Shown here: positions 56,815 through 64,000 of the stretch, piece after piece
Position numbering within the stretch: the first letter of the stretch is position 1
How the letters are laid out: each line of letters starts with the position of its first letter
Source of the DNA: Tethya wilhelma
Lineage: Eukaryota; Porifera; Demospongiae; Tethyida; Tethyidae
Assembly (NCBI GenBank): GCA_964030475.1
Contig: CAXIPT010000001.1
Location: forward strand, 12,181,823-12,245,822
DNA length: 64,000 nt
Direction: 5' to 3'
Notes under the pieces: generated by a model
Seen by the model: the letters and a program-made list of their open reading frames with translations, nothing else
Told to the model about the DNA's origin: nothing
Database searches by the model: none
Program-made: the position numbers and the translations under genes

Positions 56815-58306
56815 CTTTTTATTATTATTATTATTATTATTATTAGCTTTACAGTGACTGAACAATTGAGTTGTGATGGTGGGTATAGAAAATAATGTAA
56901 GTATAATTTAGTGGTATAATGGTTTTCTTGTTTTAGGTCAGTCCCTGATAGTCTGATCCACTTAAGGAACAGCTAGAAAAGGTATATATACATAATACAT
57001 AGTGAAACAAATGGTGAGAACAAAACATGAACAACAACGTCGACACAACAAAAACAACAATGTGAACAACCAATGATAATATTACTAGTAGAGGCGATTA
57101 GAAGAACATGGGCAGACGAGCTGGTAGGTACAAATTCTGTCTGGATCAAAGTTCGCAGTAAAGTTAGTCCAGAGATGTTTACAGTGGAACCTCTCATAAC
57201 GGCCCCTCCCACAAGCGGCCAACCTCCGTGTAACGACCGCAGGCTGTGGCACCGATTGAAAATGCCATACATCTAGTACTTAAGCAACCTCCCACGAGCG
57301 GCCGCTTCTTGATTCCGACCAGCGGCCAAACTGCATGCTCCCAACAGATCGATTCTTTGCAAAACTATCTCTCAAAACGGCCAAGCAGGAAACCACGCCT
57401 ATTTAAATTTTCTATCTTATCGTATAAATAGAAAAGTAAAATTGAACTTTTGCACACTTGTGCTGTAAGATCTGCCAGTCTTTCGTTTTGAGTGAGGCTA
57501 CTAGTTGCTGCAACTTGTCTACTTAGGGTTTATGGCTGTGGAGAGAGTACATCCAAGGTATTTCCAGTGTACTACCACCTCTTCTGCTCACCTTTGGACC
57601 ACTGAAACACGAGGAGCTATTAAAATCAAATCAATGAGTTATTAAGTTAGGAAAGGGTATATACCCCAGAATAACTTCTTTCCATAAAATGAAGCAGCTA
57701 TTTTCTTTTCCAACATCAAAAATATGTATTGCACGACAGCAAATTGAACTGTTTGACCACTTGCATCAAGCACATATGAAATTCTAGCGTATATGTCATG
57801 GCTTATAATTATTAGCAATTCAGTACAGTGATGCTTTCTAAGTACTCAAATTACTCTGGATCATTTTCTTAGTCGATCCTTGTTCTTGTGATGCACATGT
57901 ATACTATAAAATAAACTTTGACACAATTCCTGTATGTATAACGATGAACCTCCCACCAAAGGCCAACCTCCGAATAAAGGCCAAAAGCCTCGCTCCCTAA
58001 GTGGCCTTTATTCGGAGGTTCGACTGTATTGAGACGAGCTTTTATAGTTTCAATTGTTAATGACAAGTCCATGATGTTGGGTGGTATTTTGTTCCATAAT
58101 CTGCATGACAACTCTATTGAAATAGAAGTGCTGAGTGGTGGATGTTCTATTAAAGCTTAGTATGAGCTGGTTTCTGGTAGCTGACCTGGTGTTTGATGTA
58201 ACAAACGTGATGTACTTATGGATGTTCATATTGTCTCCTAAATCTTTGAGGCATTTAACCAGAAACATCAAGTCCTGAAGGTCATACCAGTACATCAATG
58301 GTAGCA
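56815..58306 (-). mobile_element. LINE 3' fragment, split by a pogo-like insertion
   Basis: 56815-57181 and 58029-58306 together match the 3' end of the LINE at 47224-47840: the (ATT)n tail at 56820-56846, the 3' UTR and the last part of ORF2 (minus-strand frame with KIPPNIMDLSLTIETIKAR). A separate element occupies 57182-58026. The copy stops at the contig edge. It shares with the fragment at 61459 a 3' variant (GGTACAAATTCTGTCTGG) absent from the long copy, so both belong to one subfamily. Confidence 0.88.
57182..58026. mobile_element. pogo/Tigger-like element inserted in a LINE copy
   Basis: 845 bp. It begins CAGTGGAACCTCTCATAACG and ends TTATTCGGAGGTTCGACTG, flanked by TA on both sides (57180-57181, 58027-58028). 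The uninterrupted LINE at 47224 reads GTTTATTGAG at the same site, so insertion duplicated TA exactly. No transposase frame is present. Confidence 0.9.
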
Positions 58307-58307
58307 N
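58307..58307. other. scaffold join, contigs E/F
   Basis: A single N at a LINE copy edge. Confidence 0.95.
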
Positions 58308-58628
58308 AGGTATAATAGTATAACTATTATTTTTATGACGATCATGTAATCACTAAACATCAGTCGTAATACTACTATTATGATGTATTACACATCCTTT
58401 GCATAATTGTATACATTATATAGATATCACTGGTAATGATGTGTTAATGAATATTTCCCGTTGTAAAGATATGTCTGAAGGATACACTGAGGAGGTATTG
58501 TAAACATGCTTGCATGCACATACATTAACTTAACCTAGATATATACAGCATTTATGAGTACTACTGTATGGTATTAGTATTACATGCATGTAATAACTGA
58601 AATTAATACTTTCTCTTTAAACTTATAG

Positions 58629-59808
58629 AATGATCAAGGATTCTGCTATGCAAGAAAGACACTTGTCCACAGGATCAATCTACCAAATGGTATATAACCC
58701 CCAGCTGCTGCCTGCATGATACTGACTACTACGAAGTGAATAATTTTACACATTTTTTTATAGACTTTTACTATGTTACTGTATAATTTCATTATTCATC
58801 CCCCAGAAACTTTAAACATCAAATCAGACAAGTTCTGCAGAGACATGAGGGAAAGTGTGAAGCTTAAGGATACATGCAGAAGACTCAACAAAAATGATGT
58901 GTACTTTTTAGATACTTTGGAGCAAGTACCAGTGCAAGTAAATGTAGGCCATTGTGGAGGGACTTGTGATAATGGTAAGCCTGAACTTAAAATGATCATG
59001 ACTATATAGGTAAACAGAACTACAATGGTAAGACAATGGTTATTTTGGATTAATTTATATAAATTATTGCACCATGTAATTACACTATATCAAGAGATTG
59101 ACTTGTACTTGATGATATATTGAAGTTAATTATTTGTACTCCATTAATAGTAACTCACTTATCCAATATCATTTTCATTTCAGGTGATACATGTAGACCA
59201 ACTGGATACAAAAACGTAACTGTACCTACTCCAAACGGTTAGGAGACTGCATGTATAATAATAAGATAAACTGCATGAAGGCAATGCCACGTACTTAGAT
59301 ATAAAATATCAACTTAAATTATATATTGGGTATACACAGGTGAACTAAGTGTTCCAGTCATTACTGATTGTGGCTGTGTTTCTAGCTGCTACCGAAAGAA
59401 ACATTATGAGCTTTACAGATGGAGAAACAATCAAACATGCACAGAAAAGGTTTGAAGCACACGCATATCTTATTATCTCACTTTATAATGCATTAAACAC
59501 ACCCACACACAGTACATAGATATTGGTCAGTGTGCTGGACAATGCTCTGGCGTTTGCAACCAGTAAGTTTATAGTATAAATTACAATCGCATATAAGCAG
59601 CAAATCAACAGTTCTTTATTCATTAAACAGACTAAACAAGCCTTGGTCCCCAAGACCTGGTGTACCATTTGTGCCTGGATCACTTTCCTGTCAAAATCCA
59701 AAGTGCATAGCAGCATCTTATACTTACCACCACATTGAAGAAATCGGATTGAAGATTCCAGTTATTAATGAGTGCAAGTGTAATGTCAATGGCTACCTTG
59801 TTGACTGA
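58629..59808 (+). CDS. secreted cystine-knot-like protein, C-terminal exons
   Basis: Six in-frame exons: 58629-58689, 58807-58974, 59184-59237, 59340-59449, 59513-59562 and 59631-59808, giving 206 residues, stop included in the last. A possible earlier small exon is 58469-58494. The start and signal peptide are not found. Cysteine spacing looks like a CTCK/growth-factor cystine knot: FCRDMRES...TCRRLNKND, VPVQVNVGHCGGTCDNG, TCRPTGYKNVTV, VPVITDCGCVSSC. A second, looser half repeats the pattern (YIDIGQCAGQCSGVCNQ, PGSLSCQNPKC, IPVINECKCNVNG). The GHCGGTC and final CxC motifs support a knot-type fold, so an extracellular signalling or matrix role is likely. I cannot assign it to a named subfamily (bursicon, DAN, VWF-like). 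The 5' end may be lost at the contig join. Confidence 0.75.
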
Positions 59809-60257
59809 GATATAATATAGCATGGGAACAAATATCACAGGCATATACACTGTATCACAGCTAAAACACAGAGTCAATTATTATATATTATTTTATTTTT
59901 GTATATTAGAAAAGATGCCAGTAGCATTTACTATTTTTATCGTTAGTTTAATATTGTAAAATTACTATCTAGAAAAATACTTATGTAAAAACTATAGGCT
60001 TAAAGTGGTACTTTTTATGTCATTGGCCAATTGGATAGGTATAACTGTACGATTAGCAGTGCAATTAGGGAATTAACTATACTTCATGGAGCTGCCAAAA
60101 GTATGGCAATAATTAATAGCACAAGGACAGCATGTGCTATTATGTCAGCTGCTATGAGCCTGTTAAGCCTGATATTTAGCCTATTAACTAGTACTGAATT
60201 GAACAGGACTTGAACAGATTTGTTCTTCAATCAGCTGTCTACGTACCCTGAATAACA
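59809..60257. other. 3' flank of the cystine-knot gene
   Basis: AT-rich. The frame at 60031-60213 has no domain. No gene is called. Confidence 0.35.
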
Positions 60258-61193
60258 TACCATAATATAGTGGGAAAGTGTATAACTTCTCTTGTCAGAC
60301 ATTTTTAACCCTTGGTGCGCGCATGCGCAGCAAGGGTTACGGTAGTCGTTTTGTATGTCTGGCTGTCTGTCTGTCTGACAAATTTTTTCTGCACTCTATA
60401 TATCAAGAACGGAAGGCCCAGTCTTCAAAAGCGGCATACTAAGGTAAAATAATCGATATTATCTAAAAAAATTACACGTAGCATTCAACAAAACCTTGTA
60501 GTTCCTGAGATCTGAGGCTTTTCAGCCTCTCTGAGCGCTAAGCTTCGAGGCCACACCTGCTAATATGTGCGTTATTTAGAATTGATTAAAGCCTGGATGC
60601 CCAGTTTCACTTGGCAGAAGCATGCAGAAGGAGTTGAGGGGCAACTAACTTACTTTGTAGGTAAACTTTAGCAAGCAATAACACTATACTCTTATCAATC
60701 ATGCTGTTTTGCATATTATAAGCCCATGTTTTGAATCTAAGGCATGACAGAGCGGCTGATGATAGACTGATGAATCACTGAGTCATGTCATGTGAACTTG
60801 CCAGCTAGTACAGTGCTAGTACTCCGACTATATCTTTGCAGTTAATATATAGATAATCAGATCATTGTTAATGACCAATATTTTCTGTGTAGCCGGTCAG
60901 TCTGCGGCCAGTGCCAGCCTCCCGGTTCGCCGGGGCATCACAGTTATAATATAACTGTAGCTAGTATCCTCTGCTGGGCCCACTGTTCATCGTACTGGTA
61001 GCCAGATTGTCATGGGTGACAATGTATTATATTGGTAGGGCACCAAGGGTTAAGCACCTTGGTGCCTTCATTATCTTTGTGGATGAATTCTGCGATGCCC
61101 ATACAGTACATATGTTATGGAGAATTTCATGGATGAATCGTGATCCGTGAAACCTACGAAGTTAAACCCACAAAACTTTCCTGCTATACGGTA
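60258..61193. mobile_element. MITE of the CCGTATAG family, copy 6, interrupted by another element
   Basis: Left end TACCATAATATAGTGGGAAA, right end AAACTTTCCTGCTATACGGT. The two halves match the ends of copies 1 and 4 but are split by the element at 60307-61051. Confidence 0.75.
60307..61051. mobile_element. element with AACCCTTGGTGC inverted ends nested in a MITE
   Basis: About 745 bp with ends AACCCTTGGTGCGC and GGCACCAAGGGTT. It contains a (CTGT)n short run and a GC-rich patch near 60890-60940 (GCCAGCCTCCCGGTTCGCCG). No transposase frame. Class unknown. Confidence 0.7.
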
Positions 61194-61458
61194 TACTGAC
61201 AAAAAGCACTTTGCTGCTTTCTTGGAGAATCAAAACAAATCAATGCAAACCATTTTAGCATTCTTTCTACTTAATGCTTGCTCTCACTTTTGTATCACGT
61301 GACATTTATGTAATTTTATATACGTAAAGAATCCGTACAGCTCAAGTGCACTTTGTTCATCGTCATGTACATTCTTCTAATTCAGCATATGTATGGTCAA
61401 CCAGATGGGCTTCTCAGGTCAGATAGAATTTACATATGAATTAAGGTTTATACCGGAA

Positions 61459-62240
61459 CGTTTACAGACGAGCTGGTAGGTACAAATTCTGTCTGGATCA
61501 AAGTTCGCAGTAAAGTTAGCCCAGAGATGTTTATTGAGACTGACGAGCTTTTATAGTTTCAATTGTTAATGACAAGTCCATGATGTTGGGTGGTATTTTG
61601 TTCCATAATCTGACAACTCTATTGAAATAGAAGTGCTGAGTGGTGGATGTTCTATTAAAGCTTAGTTTGAGCTGGTTTCTGGTAGCTGACCTGGTGTTTG
61701 ATGTAACAAACGTGATGTACTTATGGATGTTCATATTATCTTCTGAATCTTTGAGGCATTTAACCAGAAACATCAAGTCCTGAAGGTCATACTAGTACAT
61801 CAATGGTAGCAAATTCAAAGCGAGAAGCCTGTCTTTGTAATTAGACTGAGAATCATTCAGTATATACCTAGTTGCTCTTCTTTGTACTCTTTTAATATTA
61901 CTGATGTCCTTATGGAAGCGAGGTCTCCACAACGGAGAGCAATAAGTTAGGTGTGATCGAATAAGAGAAAAATAGAGCATTTTCTTTAGGTAGACCATTG
62001 CAGATGTTGGAAGGGTCCGTCTAACTAGGTGGAGCGAGCCATAGGCTTTTGACAAGATTTTTTTGTAATGCTCATGCAGACCATGAAAGATCATCTCTAA
62101 CTGCGATACCCAGATCAGTTTCAGTGTTTGAGAATTCTATCACATTTCCGGATAGGTAGTAGTGCCTGAGTTGATCAGTGATACTTGAGGCTCTGCTGAG
62201 CATGTACTTCAACACATGACACTTGTCTGGGTTTAATTAG
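61459..62240 (-). mobile_element. LINE fragment (end of ORF2)
   Basis: Closely matches 47524-48270 of the long LINE, including minus-strand frames SYGSLHLVRRTLPTSAMVY and LWNKIPPNIMDLSL. It lacks the 3' UTR and tail and is cut on both sides. It shares the GGTACAAATTCTGTCTGG variant with the copy at 56815. Confidence 0.88.
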
Positions 62241-62561
62241 GAGTAAGGGCCTATAAAGACGAGTCATAAATGGGACTCAATTAGAAATATTGTGAGATAA
62301 TCACACCTGAGTTTAACAACACGCCAGTATGGCATATTCTAAGAGATTAAGCTAATTCTTTAGAGCAATAATTATTAGCATCCCACCTGCACATGATTTC
62401 CTATCCTTGTGAAGAATGGAACAATTTAGGAGTATCTCAATCATATTATTGAATCAGGTAGCAAAGTTTCCATTATGCAAATAACATCATAGTTAGATAT
62501 GTATACAAGACTTTGGAATTCTTAGCTTATACTTTGTAAGCTTAGAAGCATGGCAATGGAT

Positions 62562-62743
62562 ACCGTATAGCACAAATTGGCGGGAATAAAATTTGGCGGA
62601 TTGGCAGATTTTATTTTGGCGGTAGTGCAGGCAGCTAGACACGTATTCCGCATGTGCTGCACAAAAATGACTGTTTCATGGATTTAATATTGGCAGTCCT
62701 TACCAAAACTGACAATCCGCCAAATTTTTGTGCTCTACGGTAA
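62562..62743. mobile_element. MITE with TACCGTATAGCACAAA ends
   Basis: Left end TACCGTATAGCACAAATTGG, right end AAATTTTTGTGCTCTACGGT with matching CCGCCAAA/TTTGGCGG arms. The outermost bases resemble the CCGTATAG family but the interior is different. Confidence 0.8.
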
Positions 62744-63550
62744 TTACAGTAACTATGATAATTATTTACAGGTATGATCAGAAGTGCATGAGCAGACATA
62801 GATAGTGTTGCCATAAAATCTGATGGAACTATGCATGGTCAGAATGTTTGTCTATAAAAATTCCCCTCTGGCAAAGGAGAGTTAACTTAGCAGAGGCTGT
62901 TTCTAAGGGTGATAAGTAAGGCTTAATAACAAAATTTGACTCGCCATTTTGGAAATGCTTGTGACTCATTGAGAGTAGAATGCAACACACAATCTTGTTA
63001 GTTTGACCAGCAATGATAGTTTCTGAGCCTACTACAGCGGTCTTTAATGGATTGAAGAACTATGTCAGAGCAAGCCGTGCTAATTCAAAATTGCTGACAG
63101 AGTCAATAGCTTGCAACAATTTTTTGTGTCTGGCTGTGCCTTTCTCACTCCGTATACTGTACTACACTGAACAGCCTGCTGAAATGCTAGACCTAAAGAT
63201 CATAATTATCGGGACAAAAATAATTGTGACTACATTACTAAGGACTACTACATTTGTTTTACAATTTTCACAATAAAATATTTTGTCACTACTTTAATTT
63301 TTGTACTTACAGTAGCAATGCAATATACCATTAATGGGTCATCAAATTTAGAGTGTTTAATTTTTTGCACATGAATGGTGATGCAATACAAAAATCAGTT
63401 CCTCAATGTGAATATTTATTTAGTTGATTGCATATTACATGTTGTTAAGTCAAAATAGAGACTACCACAGTGATACTCAAGTTTCATGAGAACGCTAGTG
63501 TGTACACAACACTCTACATCTGTATGCCATTAGGAAACTAAAGAACATAC
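62744..63550. other. region without recognised gene
   Basis: The frame at 63013-63276 has no domain. About 63500-63545 carries the dispersed repeat also found at 37735-37795. Confidence 0.35.
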
Positions 63551-63630
63551 CTCTTCCAGTTTATGTTTTTCCTGATAAAGAAGACACCATAATGTCGAGC
63601 CATTTTTATGCCAGCAATATGAAGCATTTC
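63551..63630 (-). CDS. candidate internal exon of an unknown gene
   Basis: An 80-base stretch bounded on the minus strand by a CTCTAG acceptor and a GTATGT donor. One frame is open: EMLHIAGIKMARHYGVFF followed by a basic end. Another frame is also open, so the frame is uncertain. No neighbouring exon is found before the window ends. Confidence 0.35.
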
Positions 63631-64000
63631 CTAGAGAATCAAGAAAAATGTTATAATGTGAGACTTGAAACCCAAACGCTGCTACATAGAATCCCAAGTG
63701 CAAGTTTAGATACCAATGAGATTTGACGCTTGTCAGTAGGAGCCATGCTCAAAATTTATTCATATAGGTATTTTAAGTTGGACAAGGCACTGCACTGTCC
63801 TATCACTTTATATCTATGACCAAGTTAGAGGAGGTCTGACATCCAAGGGCCATTGCAGGCCATAGATCACACAACAATTATAAGCCAAAAATAATTGTGA
63901 TTACATTATGTCACCATTTGGGGCGAGCGTGAGCGAGCCCCACATATACGTTACACGACATTCGAGTCTGTGCACTTCCGGTTGTGTGATCTGTGTGTGA
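63631..64000. other. window end, no gene recognised
   Basis: AT-rich. It includes a short GGGGCGAGCGTGAGCGAGCC palindrome at 63919-63942 resembling the hairpin cores elsewhere. Confidence 0.35.

Overview
The window is nuclear DNA from an animal with an AT-rich, intron-dense genome. Introns are short with GT-AG borders, genes are small and close together, and the gaps are filled with miniature inverted-repeat elements (MITEs), LINE fragments and CA/TG microsatellites. The orthologues present (TRAF7, POLDIP3/SKAR and a PBC-class TALE homeobox gene) are metazoan. Strong divergence, tiny intergenic distances and several unfamiliar families suggest an early-branching animal. A demosponge is my best guess, but this is inference.

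The window is a scaffold of six contigs joined by single N bases at 16293, 27547, 35279, 53405 and 58307. I call them A (1-16292), B (16294-27546), C (27548-35278), D (35280-53404), E (53406-58306) and F (58308-64000). The right end of A is repeated at the left end of C, and the left end of B is repeated at the right end of C. TRAF7 exons read correctly only in the order A-C-B, so B appears to be placed on the wrong side of C. This is the strongest result here.

A: a decayed piggyBac element (516-2125, -); an uncharacterised leucine-rich gene (3386-5407, +); a spliced Mutator-like transposase gene carrying one in-frame stop (5588-8410, -); a PBX-like homeobox gene (9951-10919, -); and the WD40 half of TRAF7 (11584-16219, -). 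The TRAF7 introns hold a LINE tail, a MITE and a minisatellite. B: an allelic copy of a four-transmembrane gene (16294-17377, +), the N-terminus and first half of the RING of TRAF7 (17897-18689, -), POLDIP3 head-to-head with it (19345-24189, +), and a small unknown gene whose 3' half is repeated after a 39-T run. C: an allelic repeat of TRAF7 WD/linker exons plus its coiled coil, TRAF zinc fingers and second RING half (27787-29432, -), a decayed Crypton-like tyrosine recombinase (30220-31460, +), and two tandem four-transmembrane paralogues with glycine-zipper N-termini (32296-33435 and 33783-35067, +). In the corrected order these two genes and the Crypton lie inside one ~6 kb TRAF7 intron, in the opposite orientation.

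D and E are mostly mobile DNA: a nearly full-length CR1/L2-like LINE with a PHD-like ORF1 (47224-51330, -), several MITE families, pogo-like TA-flanked elements, a TTAA-flanked element, palindromic repeats and minisatellites. They also hold a P-loop NTPase exon, an orphan transmembrane exon and a possible signal-peptide exon. F carries a secreted cystine-knot-like gene (58629-59808, +), another LINE fragment, nested MITEs and one orphan exon near the end. Exon borders were placed by eye from splice signals and reading-frame continuity. No database search was possible.
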